From a virus, in IMG/VR virus record IMGVR_UViG_3300046812_000216, positions 1 through 64,000 of that record: a stretch of 64,000 bases of DNA; one strand, given 5' to 3'. This document shows, one piece after another, positions 39,278-46,511 of this stretch (the stretch's first letter is position 1; each line of letters opens with the position of its first letter). Both the position numbers and the translations under genes were made by a program. The notes under the pieces are model-generated. The model searched no databases. It saw only the letters and a list, made by a program, of their open reading frames with translations, and had not been told where the DNA came from.

Positions 39278-39775
39278 TCAGAGGTCGATCTTGGCGCGGT
39301 AGGCGTCGCGGATCATGTTGTAGAGGTTGGGCGACAGGGCGGCCTTGGCGGCGTTCAGGGCCGAATTGACCTTGTTGTAGCCCAGCGTGATGCGGTTCGA
39401 ATCGCCGGAGGCCTTGGCCTCGGCAAGCTCGTCGGCCAGCGCGCGGATGGTTTCGATGCCCGCGTCGATGGTCTGGCGGTTGCGCTGATATTCCTGATGG
39501 GATTCGCGGGCGACGGCGAGCATGGTGCGCTCGTCGTGCTTGGAGTAGCAGCCGCCTTGGAGGTTTTCGAGCAGGAAGTCGCAGCCGTCCGGGGTCAGGG
39601 TCATGCCGCCGCCGTTCACCTCGATCAGGATCGGGCCGTAATAATTGGCCTCGTTTTCGAAGCGATTGTGGCAGTAGCGGACGTTGCCGCGCTTGTCGAA
39701 TTCGAGGTCGCCAACGGCGCCGCAGATCAGGATGGAGGAGAGGCGGGCGTGCTGGGCGGGGGAGAGAGCGGTCAT
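39278..39775 (-). CDS. Hypothetical protein
   Basis: 165 aa from the ATG after a cacgaaggaacgcaccg leader. It has VGDLEFDKRGNVRYCHNRFE, VNGGGMTLTPDGCDFLLENL, then a long helix. Promoter copy 3 precedes it. The function is unknown. Confidence 0.62.
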   Translation of the reverse strand: MTALSPAQHARLSSILICGAVGDLEFDKRGNVRYCHNRFENEANYYGPILIEVNGGGMTLTPDGCDFLLENLQGGCYSKHDERTMLAVARESHQEYQRNRQTIDAGIETIRALADELAEAKASGDSNRITLGYNKVNSALNAAKAALSPNLYNMIRDAYRAKIDL

Positions 39776-39809
39776 CGGTGCGTTCCTTCGTGCGGGATCA
39801 ACTAAAGCG

Positions 39810-39838
39810 GTTTTAAACGGTGCGCTCAGGTGTGTCAA
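39810..39838 (-). promoter_or_regulatory. Phage-type promoter copy 3
   Basis: Minus strand TTGACA, 17 bases ending GCGCACCGTT, TAAAAC. The following untranslated leader (CGCTTTAGTTGATCCCGCAC, then GAAGGAACG) is nearly identical to that of copy 4. Confidence 0.65.
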
Positions 39839-39851
39839 TCGCGTCTGGCGA

Positions 39852-40073
39852 TTATTTTGAAAAATAATTATTGACCATCGCGACCGCTCCGGCCGCGTCA
39901 TTGTGCAGCGCGTGGCCTTCGAAGTCGTCGGTATCGACGCTGAAGCCTTGGGCGCGAAGCTCGATGGCGGCGTCCTGAGCGGCGCTGAAGCGCGAGAAGC
40001 GCAGAACCAGCGGCAGGACGCCGTGGACGCCCTTGGGGGCGACGAGGAGCGTGTAGAGGGCGTTCTTTTTCAT
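39852..40073 (-). CDS. Small hypothetical protein
   Basis: 73 aa: MKKNALYTLLVAPKGVHGVL, then RFSRFSAAQDAAIELRAQGF. An alpha/beta layout with a short hydrophobic strand; not a clear signal peptide. It is 3 bases downstream of the next gene's stop. Confidence 0.58.
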   Translation of the reverse strand: MKKNALYTLLVAPKGVHGVLPLVLRFSRFSAAQDAAIELRAQGFSVDTDDFEGHALHNDAAGAVAMVNNYFSK

Positions 40074-40076
40074 GGT

Positions 40077-40370
40077 TCAGGCTTTCGGCTTGAGGGAGAT
40101 GGCGAGAGCTTTTCCGGCTTCGGTGATCTGCCAGACGGTTTCGGTGCAGTGCATGGCTCCCATGCGGTGGCAAAGCTGATCGATGCTGTGATGGCTGCGC
40201 AGGAAGACGAACAGGCCGGAGTCGCGCAGGGTTTGGGCCGCGTCGCTGCCGCGACCGCCGAAGCATCCGGCCTTGCGGCTGGTGACGTGGCCGAAATAGG
40301 TGGCGACGACGCCCATGCAGTGACGATTGGCCTCAAGCAGCAGAGCGGTCTGGGTCTTGGTCAGCTTCAT
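40077..40370 (-). CDS. Hypothetical protein, possible winged helix
   Basis: 97 aa from the ATG after cacgaaggaacgcacctg. MKLTKTQTALLLEANRHCMG, then SDAAQTLRDSGLFVFLRSHH, WQITEAGKALAISLKPKA. The ITEAGKALA end is the wing-like pattern common in winged-helix regulators. Promoter copy 4 precedes it. Confidence 0.58.
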   Translation of the reverse strand: MKLTKTQTALLLEANRHCMGVVATYFGHVTSRKAGCFGGRGSDAAQTLRDSGLFVFLRSHHSIDQLCHRMGAMHCTETVWQITEAGKALAISLKPKA

Positions 40371-40405
40371 CAGGTGCGTTCCTTCGTGCGGGATCAACTA
40401 AAGCG

Positions 40406-40434
40406 GTTTTAAACGGTGCGCTCAGGTGGGTCAA
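40406..40434 (-). promoter_or_regulatory. Phage-type promoter copy 4
   Basis: Minus strand TTGACC, 17 bases ending GCGCACCGTT, TAAAAC, with the leader shared with copy 3. Confidence 0.6.
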
Positions 40435-40458
40435 TCCCTCCTGAGCGATTTTTCGAAA

Positions 40459-40671
40459 TTATTTTACGAGCTTGTCCCACATGCGCGAGGCTGCGCAGAA
40501 GTTGACCGCCTCGCGGTAGCAGCGCGCCCAGATCTCGGCATGTTTTTTGGTGTGGAAATGCTGGGTGATCGCGTCTTCGCCGGTCACGGTCCAGCGCAGC
40601 GGCTTGTCGTGCCAGTCGCCGGAGCGAATCGGCGGATCGAGCGGGGCGACGGTGAGGATGCGGCGGTTCAT
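40459..40671 (-). CDS. Small hypothetical protein
   Basis: 70 aa: MNRRILTVAPLDPPIRSGDW, then FHTKKHAEIWARCYREAVNF. It starts behind catgaaggaacgaatca. No family is assigned. Confidence 0.58.
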   Translation of the reverse strand: MNRRILTVAPLDPPIRSGDWHDKPLRWTVTGEDAITQHFHTKKHAEIWARCYREAVNFCAASRMWDKLVK

Positions 40672-40698
40672 TGATTCGTTCCTTCATGTGGGAGGGGT

Positions 40699-40716
40699 GA
40701 GGGGCCGGAGCCCCTC
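40699..40716 (-). terminator. Hairpin terminator
   Basis: Perfect 7-bp stem GAGGGGC/GCCCCTC with a CGGA-type loop, just after the stop of the 188-aa gene. No long U-run follows. Confidence 0.5.
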
Positions 40717-40724
40717 GTTGGTGG

Positions 40725-41291
40725 TCAGAGATCGACGATCTCGATCTTGCAGGCGGCGCGCCACGCCGCCCGGCGGATCTCGGCGTCGGCGTTGTAGGCC
40801 TTGCGGTCGGCGAATCCGTGGTCCTTGGCGATCTTGGCAAAATAAGCCGCCGCCGCCGGGGTGACGATGTCGCGGCCACGGGTGCCGCTCATCTTGAGGA
40901 GGTGAGGCGCGCCGGTCATGGCGTTGCCCTCGGCGGTCTTCTGCGCCGTGTCGCGGTCATAGCTGTGGCCGGAGATGATCTTGCCGTTAGGCAGCGTGAC
41001 CATCCAAGCGGCCTTCACGTCGCGCTTGCCTTTGTAGACATCGACGAGGCCATTGGAGAAGGTGGCGACTTTCTTGGCCTTCTTGGCTTTCTTGGCGGCG
41101 GGAGCCGGGGCGACGTAGGTGAAACCGGCGTAGAATTGCGCGACGGCGGCGTCGCGGGTGGAGCGCAGGCCGTAGTGGCATCCGAAGTGGGCGATGGGGT
41201 CGCCGTTGGCCTTGGAAAGCTGACCGGCTTCGAAATACTTGCCATCGGCCTTGAGGGTTTCGACGTTGTGGCGGAGGGAGAGAGTGGTCAT
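40725..41291 (-). CDS. Hypothetical protein, first gene of the minus block
   Basis: 188 aa from the ATG of MTTLSLRHNVETLKADGKYF. A Lys/Ala-rich linker (APAPAAKKAKKAKKV) separates an N-terminal unit from a C-terminal unit (WMVTLPNGKIISGHSYDRDT, then HLLKMSGTRGRDIVTPAAAA). It is transcribed divergently from the GapR-like gene. Confidence 0.62.
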   Translation of the reverse strand: MTTLSLRHNVETLKADGKYFEAGQLSKANGDPIAHFGCHYGLRSTRDAAVAQFYAGFTYVAPAPAAKKAKKAKKVATFSNGLVDVYKGKRDVKAAWMVTLPNGKIISGHSYDRDTAQKTAEGNAMTGAPHLLKMSGTRGRDIVTPAAAAYFAKIAKDHGFADRKAYNADAEIRRAAWRAACKIEIVDL

Positions 41292-41325
41292 TGCGGTGGT
41301 CCTCGGTGCGGGTTCAACTAAGTTG

Positions 41326-41354
41326 GTTTTAAATGAACCTTTCATGCCGGTCAA
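41326..41354 (-). promoter_or_regulatory. Phage-type promoter copy 5
   Basis: Minus strand TTGACC, 17 bases, TAAAAC, with the GTTGAACCCGCACC leader type. It drives the leftward block from the divergent region. A possible rightward promoter (TTGACG near 41363) faces the GapR-like gene. Confidence 0.55.
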
Positions 41355-41416
41355 TGGGCAAATTGACGTTTTATCGTCGAAGTGCGAAATTATTTCGCCG
41401 TCAACGGAGATCCCTC

Positions 41417-41704
41417 ATGCCAAATAACCACAAGCTTCGCGCCTACATGGAGCGCCTCGAACACCTCGATGACGAGAAGGTCGCCATCGGCAAGGACATC
41501 AGCGAGTTGCTCAAGGAGGCCAAGGGCGAAGGATATGTCCCGGCTATCCTGAAAAAGCTGTTGAAGATCAAAAAGGTGGGCTCCGTCGCCTATGACGAGG
41601 AGATCGCGATGATCGAGGCCTATCGCGCCGAATGCGGCATGTTTGAGAGCACGCCGATGGGCGCCTACATGAAGGAACAGGACAAGGGCAAGGCTCCAAG
41701 CTGA
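41417..41704 (+). CDS. GapR-like (DUF2312) chromosome-structuring protein
   Basis: 95 aa with ggag upstream. LRAYMERLEHLDDEKVAIGK, then DISELLKEAKGEGYVPAILK, KLLKIKK, YDEEIAMIEAYRAECGM, follows the alphaproteobacterial GapR/DUF2312 family along nearly its whole length (usual length ~90 aa). GapR binds AT-rich and overtwisted DNA ahead of forks and transcription. A phage copy might shape phage DNA or displace the host protein. It begins the late rightward block and its stop overlaps the small terminase start. Confidence 0.82.
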   Translation: MPNNHKLRAYMERLEHLDDEKVAIGKDISELLKEAKGEGYVPAILKKLLKIKKVGSVAYDEEIAMIEAYRAECGMFESTPMGAYMKEQDKGKAPS

Positions 41705-42171
41705 TGGGCAAGAAGATCGGTCGGCCGATCAAGGCCGAGATGACTGAAGCCAGCGAGGAGATCATCCTTGAGGCGCTGGCCGAAGGCCTGACGTGGGATG
41801 AAATCTGCGCGCTGCCCGACATGCCGTCGTGGCGGATGGTATGTAAATATCGTCGCGACAACGAGGCGTTTGGTATCAATTGCAAGCGCGCGCGCGCGGA
41901 TTATGCTGAAAAGGAGTTCGACCGCATCAAAGTATTGGCCGACAAATGTAATTCAGGCAACGTAGATTCGACGCGAGTTAAGCTATCGGCATTACAGTGG
42001 CGCATCCCCAGAATGAACCGCGATTACGCTGATAAAACTCTAACAGAGAATTCGACTACAGTGAGCGTCACCATGACCAAGCAGATCGACGTGTCGTCGC
42101 TCGATGTCGATGAGATGCTGGCGCTGGAGAAGGCCTTGGTCAAAACCATCGAGCACGATCCGGAGGAGTGA
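41704..42171 (+). CDS. terS: Putative terminase small subunit
   Basis: 155 aa. The N-terminal HTH (SEEIILEALAEGLTWDEICA, then LPDMPSWRMVCKYRRDNEAF) and the helical middle (RARADYAEKEFDRIKVLADK, then VKLSALQWRIPRMNRDYADK) are typical of small terminase subunits that recognise the packaging site. It lies two short genes before the large subunit. ATG overlaps the previous stop. Confidence 0.8.
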   Translation: MGKKIGRPIKAEMTEASEEIILEALAEGLTWDEICALPDMPSWRMVCKYRRDNEAFGINCKRARADYAEKEFDRIKVLADKCNSGNVDSTRVKLSALQWRIPRMNRDYADKTLTENSTTVSVTMTKQIDVSSLDVDEMLALEKALVKTIEHDPEE

Positions 42172-42344
42172 TGGACGACAGCGCGGCGGTCTACCTGATC
42201 TGCGACGCCTATAGGGGCGACGCGCTGCCCATTGGCATCGAGCGACTCGATGGCGTCTGGCAGATCCAATTTATTCCTGTCGGCGCGGATGAGCCGTCGT
42301 TCTATGTTCCTGTCCGGGAGATCCGCGCATGGATCGAGGTCTGA
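42171..42344 (+). CDS. Small hypothetical protein (57 aa)
   Basis: ATG overlaps the TerS stop, with aggag upstream. VYLICDAYRGDALPIGIERL, then DGVWQIQFIPVGADEPSFYV: a small beta-rich protein inserted between the terminase genes. No family is known. Confidence 0.6.
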   Translation: MDDSAAVYLICDAYRGDALPIGIERLDGVWQIQFIPVGADEPSFYVPVREIRAWIEV

Positions 42345-42345
42345 C

Positions 42346-42549
42346 ATGCGGCTGATTCGGCTTATCCTCGACTGGGCGGCGGCGCGCGGCCGGGCGCTCG
42401 ACATCCGCTTCCTGTGGCCCAGCCTCAAGGTGCAGGCCGAGACAGTGGAGATGGCGCGCCACGCCTTCCTGCTGCACGCCCTGCGCGACCCGGCGTGGCG
42501 GCGCATCGGCGAAGAGGAAGCGATTCGCATCATTGGAGATCTCGATTGA
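42346..42549 (+). CDS. Small hypothetical protein (67 aa)
   Basis: MRLIRLILDWAAARGRALDI, then LKVQAETVEMARHAFLLHAL. Helical and Arg-rich. It sits 3 bases before the large terminase start. Possibly a packaging accessory. Confidence 0.6.
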   Translation: MRLIRLILDWAAARGRALDIRFLWPSLKVQAETVEMARHAFLLHALRDPAWRRIGEEEAIRIIGDLD

Positions 42550-42552
42550 GCC

Positions 42553-44190
42553 ATGGGGCTGATTGACCTTCCCAAGAGCATTGACAAGGCGGGCTATCTG
42601 CGCGCGCTGGACAAGCGCCTGTGCGAGGAATCGCTGGCCGAGTTCGTCAAGCGCTCATGGCACGCGGTAGAGCCCCTCCAGCCCTACAAGCACGGCTGGC
42701 ACATAGATTTCATCTGCGAGCATCTGGAGGCCATCACCGCAGGCGAGATCGTCGATGGCGAGCCCTATAACCGCCTGCTGATCAACGTGCCGCCCGGCAC
42801 CATGAAGAGCCTGCTGGTCAACGTGTTCTGGCCCGCATGGGAGTGGGGGCCGAAGAACATGCCCGGCCTGCGCTACGTCTGCGCCAGCCACAGCCTCGCC
42901 CTCGCCATCCGCGACTCGATGCGGATGCGGCGCCTGATCGCGAGCGACTGGTATGTCCGGCACTGGGGCGACCGCGTCATCATCCGCGACGACCAGAACG
43001 CCAAGGGCAAGTTCGAAACCACACAAGCCGGATGGCGCGAGGCCATCGCCGCCGAGTCGATCACCGGCGCCCGTGGCGACCGGGTGATCATCGACGACGC
43101 CCTGTCGGTCGATGACGCCAACAGCGACACGGTGCGCGAGGGCGTCAACCAATGGTTCCGCGAGGCGGTGCCGACCCGGCTCAACAATCCCGACACCTCG
43201 GCGATCATCGTCATCATGCAGCGGCTGCACGAGTCGGACCTGTCTGGCCTGATCTTAGACCAAGGAATGCAATATGATCACGTCATGCTGCCCATGCGCT
43301 ATGACCCCGACCGGGCGGCGCCCACGCGCCTCGGCCTGATGGACATCAGGACCACGGCCGACGAGCTTCTATTTCCGGCGCGCTTCCCGCTGTCGGTCGT
43401 CGTGCGCGATGAAACCATCATGGGGCCGTTCGCCACCGCCGGGCAATTCCAGCAGAGCCCGACCCCGCGCGGCGGCGGCGTCATCAAGGACGCGTGGTGG
43501 CAGCTATGGACGGAACCGACCTTCCCGCCGGTAGACTTCATCGTCGCCAGCCTCGACACCGCCTACGGGCTCAAGGAAGAGAATGACTATTCGGCCCTGA
43601 CCGTCTGGGGCGTGTTTACCGGCGATCCGGGCGTGCGCGCCACCCGCATGGTGGATCGATACGGTCGGCCGAAAGAGGCCTATCAGGGCGCTGCCAGCAC
43701 CATGCTCGACGCGGTTCCTCACGTCATCCTGATGTCGGCGTGGATGGAGCGCCTGCCGGTCCACGAGCTAATCGTCAAGGTCGCGGCTTCATGTCGCGAA
43801 TTGAAGGTTGACCGGCTGCTGATCGAGAACAAGGCCAGCGGCATCAGCGTGGCGCAGGAGATGCGCCGCCTGTTTGGGTTTGAGCCGTGGGCCGTCCACC
43901 TGATTGATCCTAAGTCCATCGACAAGCTGTCGCGGCTCTATAGCGTCCAACACCTGTTCGCCGAAAGCATGATCTACGCGCCAGACCGCGACTGGGCCGA
44001 GATGGTGATTCGCCAGTGCTCGACCTTCCCCAAGGGCAAGCATGACGATCTGGTGGACACCGTCAGCCAAGCTCTCAAGCATATGCGCGAGTGCGGCCTG
44101 CTGACCCGGTCGATAGAACGGCTTGCCGAAATTGATCGCGCTGTTCAGTTTGATAACGTCCGCACGCCACCGCCGCTCTACGACGCATGA
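42553..44190 (+). CDS. terL: Terminase large subunit
   Basis: 545 aa. The ATPase domain has a Walker A variant NVPPGTMKS at 78-86, a RYVCASHS adenine-side motif near 107, and Walker B RVIIDDALS near 177-185. The nuclease domain has the first Asp in VASLDTAYG (D335) and the late acidic pair in KGKHDDLVDTVSQAL near 500. QQSPTPRGGG, before the nuclease, is common in this terminase group. It pumps DNA into the prohead and cuts it. The end type (headful or cos) cannot be told from this. Confidence 0.93.
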   Translation: MGLIDLPKSIDKAGYLRALDKRLCEESLAEFVKRSWHAVEPLQPYKHGWHIDFICEHLEAITAGEIVDGEPYNRLLINVPPGTMKSLLVNVFWPAWEWGPKNMPGLRYVCASHSLALAIRDSMRMRRLIASDWYVRHWGDRVIIRDDQNAKGKFETTQAGWREAIAAESITGARGDRVIIDDALSVDDANSDTVREGVNQWFREAVPTRLNNPDTSAIIVIMQRLHESDLSGLILDQGMQYDHVMLPMRYDPDRAAPTRLGLMDIRTTADELLFPARFPLSVVVRDETIMGPFATAGQFQQSPTPRGGGVIKDAWWQLWTEPTFPPVDFIVASLDTAYGLKEENDYSALTVWGVFTGDPGVRATRMVDRYGRPKEAYQGAASTMLDAVPHVILMSAWMERLPVHELIVKVAASCRELKVDRLLIENKASGISVAQEMRRLFGFEPWAVHLIDPKSIDKLSRLYSVQHLFAESMIYAPDRDWAEMVIRQCSTFPKGKHDDLVDTVSQALKHMRECGLLTRSIERLAEIDRAVQFDNVRTPPPLYDA

Positions 44191-44323
44191 TTGCTTGCAT
44201 GATCCGGGCTCGCGTCGTTAAGATGATCGCGCCGACGCAGGGCGCCGCGTGGTCAGGATTGGCGAGGCAAGGCGCCAGAGGGCGAGGCGTAAAAACTTCG
44301 CCCTCACTTCCACAGGAGATCTC

Positions 44324-45067
44324 ATGCCCCGCATCCCCATGAAACCATCCATCGCCAAGGCTCTCGACGAGACGCACCCGACAGGGCCAGACCTCAATCC
44401 CGGCGGCTATGGCGTCGGCCGATTCGGAGCGTCGCCGGGCGATGACGACATCGGCGCGGATATCGGCCATAGCGAGGCGAAGCTCGATCTGCCCAAGCAG
44501 GCGCCCTCCAAGTTTCCGCCGTTCGACTTCCCGCCGCCGCCGCTGCCGCAACAGCAGCAGGGCGAGCCGACCGCCTTCACCGGCCAGCAGCAGACGGTGA
44601 GCGACGCCATGCTCTACGGCGTGGGATTCACTCGCATCGCCAGCGGCAATGAAGGCGTCGAGGTGACCAATGTCCCGGCGGACGAGGTTCTCTCGCATGG
44701 CGAGGATCTCCTGCCCGGCGGCATGGGCAATGACATCCGTGAGACGCGCCTGCCGGTGCAGGATGTCCTCGTCAGCCACCTCGCCTTTGGCGACGCCATC
44801 CGCGCCATGGAAACCGGCCTCAAGGTCCAGCGCGAGGGATGGAACGGCAAAGGCATGTGGATCGCGCTGTCTGGCCTTGAGGGGGCGCGAGAGGTGCAGG
44901 CGGCCGACCTGTGGTCGGTTCACGCCCGCATCCACGCCCGCGAGCAGGGCGGATCGGCCAAGGTGCTGCCGTGCATCATCATGAAGACCGCGACCGGCGA
45001 GATCCTGATGGGCTGGCTGGCGAGCCAGAGCGACATGCTGGCGAAGGACTGGAGGATTGTGTCATGA
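44324..45067 (+). CDS. Protein with C-terminal Tad2 (DUF2829, Thoeris anti-defence) domain
   Basis: 247 aa with aggag upstream. The C-terminal ~90 residues carry the full DUF2829/Tad2 pattern: AFGDAIRAMETGLKVQREGW, then NGKGMWIALSG, LPCIIMKTATGEILMGWLAS, QSDMLAKDWRIVS. Tad2 proteins bind and sequester the cyclic-ADPR-type signal of Thoeris defence. Residues 1-160 are an extra Pro/Gln-rich and Gly-rich region of unknown role (PPPPLPQQQQGE, GVEVTNVPADEVLSHGEDLL). A hairpin (44279-44304) precedes the gene. It is placed with late genes. Confidence 0.82.
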   Translation: MPRIPMKPSIAKALDETHPTGPDLNPGGYGVGRFGASPGDDDIGADIGHSEAKLDLPKQAPSKFPPFDFPPPPLPQQQQGEPTAFTGQQQTVSDAMLYGVGFTRIASGNEGVEVTNVPADEVLSHGEDLLPGGMGNDIRETRLPVQDVLVSHLAFGDAIRAMETGLKVQREGWNGKGMWIALSGLEGAREVQAADLWSVHARIHAREQGGSAKVLPCIIMKTATGEILMGWLASQSDMLAKDWRIVS

Positions 45068-45285
45068 GCCGCGAAAAGGAAGAGAAACACTTTGTGCCGC
45101 AGCCTGAGCCCCGGCGCCGCGATCCGGAGCCCGATCCCCGGCATCGATATCCGGAGCCGCCGCCCAAGCGCGAGAGGGTAGAGCGCGAGCATGAGGTCGA
45201 GGCCAAGGCAGTCGAGCCGCCGCCGGTCGCGACCACCCGCGAGGTCAAGGACGGCTCGTGGATCAGCAACAGGTTCCGGCGATGA
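45064..45285 (+). CDS. Charged disordered protein (73 aa)
   Basis: Arg/Glu/Pro-rich (EPRRRDPEPDPRHRYPEPPP, then KRERVEREHEVEAKAVEPPP), ATGA-coupled to the Tad2 gene. Probably unstructured; function unknown. Confidence 0.55.
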   Translation: MSREKEEKHFVPQPEPRRRDPEPDPRHRYPEPPPKRERVEREHEVEAKAVEPPPVATTREVKDGSWISNRFRR

Positions 45286-45422
45286 GCGGCGGCGATGTCC
45301 CGCGCCTGAAGGTGGTCCCCAAGACCACCGTCAAGGACTGGCGCAAGAGGGAATTGAAATACAACATCCGGCTGCTGAAGTCGGCGCTGAAGGTGCTTGA
45401 GAAGGAACTGAAGGAACGATGA
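45282..45422 (+). CDS. Small basic helical protein (46 aa)
   Basis: PRLKVVPKTTVKDWRKRELK, then YNIRLLKSALKVLEKELKER: a Lys/Arg-rich amphipathic helix. ATGA-coupled on both sides. Confidence 0.58.
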   Translation: MSGGDVPRLKVVPKTTVKDWRKRELKYNIRLLKSALKVLEKELKER

Positions 45423-45727
45423 CCGACTCCCCCGCCCAACGCCCGGTAACCACACCCAAGGTCGCCCCCATCACCGGCCTGCCCATCGAGACGGCCAAGA
45501 CGCTGTGGTGTCCCTTCGTCAGTCTCGTTGCGGTGCCGCCGGTCGGCGGCGTCGAGCAGATCTCCAACAATCGCGGCATGCGCCTGCACTACGGCGCGAC
45601 CGACACGGACGTGCAGAAGAACATGAACTGCATCGCCACGCGCTGCATGTCATGGATTCCCGACTCCGTCGCGCCGACCACGCACGGCACTTGTCGATTG
45701 ATCACCGGGGCGGGAGTGAAGGTATGA
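45419..45727 (+). CDS. Hypothetical protein
   Basis: 102 aa: PKVAPITGLPIETAKTLWCP, then VSLVAVPPVGGVEQISNNRG. Four Cys, three of them in the second half (NCIATRCMSW, GTCRL), suggest a metal site. Coupled to its neighbours by 4-base overlaps. Confidence 0.58.
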   Translation: MTDSPAQRPVTTPKVAPITGLPIETAKTLWCPFVSLVAVPPVGGVEQISNNRGMRLHYGATDTDVQKNMNCIATRCMSWIPDSVAPTTHGTCRLITGAGVKV

Positions 45728-46209
45728 GCGACAACATCTTCAACGGCCGGTGCGTCGGCGGCCCGTACAACGGCAAGGGTCTGACCCACGACAGGCCGAC
45801 CAAGCTGCTGATCGCGATGAATCACGACAGCCAAGGCGGCGAATATCGCTACATCAACGACAATGAGTGGCTGTGGCATCCGGAACAGAAGGAAGAGCCC
45901 GTGAGCAGACTAGCCGAAGAACAGATCGAGATGCAGATCCGCGAGAACCACAAGACCGCGCCGCGCATCACGCCTGAGATTATCGACCAGCGCATCCGGC
46001 TGGTGAAATACCATCGATTCCCCGACAGCACGCTGATGGTCTGCGCCATCGAATTGATGAACGGCTATCACGTCGTCGGCGAGGCTGGCTGCTCGTCGCC
46101 GATGACCTTCGACGAAACCATCGCCAAGCGCATCGCCTTCGACGACGCCCGCCGCAAGATCTGGGCGCTGGAAGGATACGTTCTTCGCAATGTGCTGGCA
46201 GGGCTCTGA
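45724..46209 (+). CDS. Phage Gp49-like domain protein
   Basis: 161 aa. The N-terminal ~50 residues (NIFNGRCVGGPYNGKGLTHD) form a small separate unit. The C-terminal ~85 match the gp49/gp66 family of unknown function: RITPEIIDQRIRLVKYHRFP, AIELMNGYHVVGEAGCSSPM, KIWALEGYVLRNVLAGL. Start ATG overlaps the previous stop. Confidence 0.7.
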   Translation: MSDNIFNGRCVGGPYNGKGLTHDRPTKLLIAMNHDSQGGEYRYINDNEWLWHPEQKEEPVSRLAEEQIEMQIRENHKTAPRITPEIIDQRIRLVKYHRFPDSTLMVCAIELMNGYHVVGEAGCSSPMTFDETIAKRIAFDDARRKIWALEGYVLRNVLAGL

Positions 46210-46247
46210 CAAGCCCGTTCCCGTTCTGTTCACAGAGGACTGACGCC

Positions 46248-46511
46248 ATGCTGATCAAAGCTCCGATCCTCTGCTCCGCCACGGTCGATTGGGTTCGCCT
46301 CGGCGAATCCAGAGGCCTGCCGTTCAATCGCAACAAATGGCGCGTTACGGTGCTCGGCAGGCCGCCATATGCCAAGACGCGGATCTATGACATTATCGCG
46401 CGCAGCGACGACGAAGCCGCCCGCGAGGGCATGAGCATGTTCGTCGCCGACATGGAAGGCGAAGACGATGCCGCTTGTCCCCGGAGCCAACTCGAACATC
46501 CGACTGCATGA
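46248..46511 (+). CDS. Small hypothetical protein
   Basis: 87 aa: WRVTVLGRPPYAKTRIYDII, then ARSDDEAAREGMSMFVADME. It overlaps the portal start by 44 bases. No family is assigned. Confidence 0.58.
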   Translation: MLIKAPILCSATVDWVRLGESRGLPFNRNKWRVTVLGRPPYAKTRIYDIIARSDDEAAREGMSMFVADMEGEDDAACPRSQLEHPTA

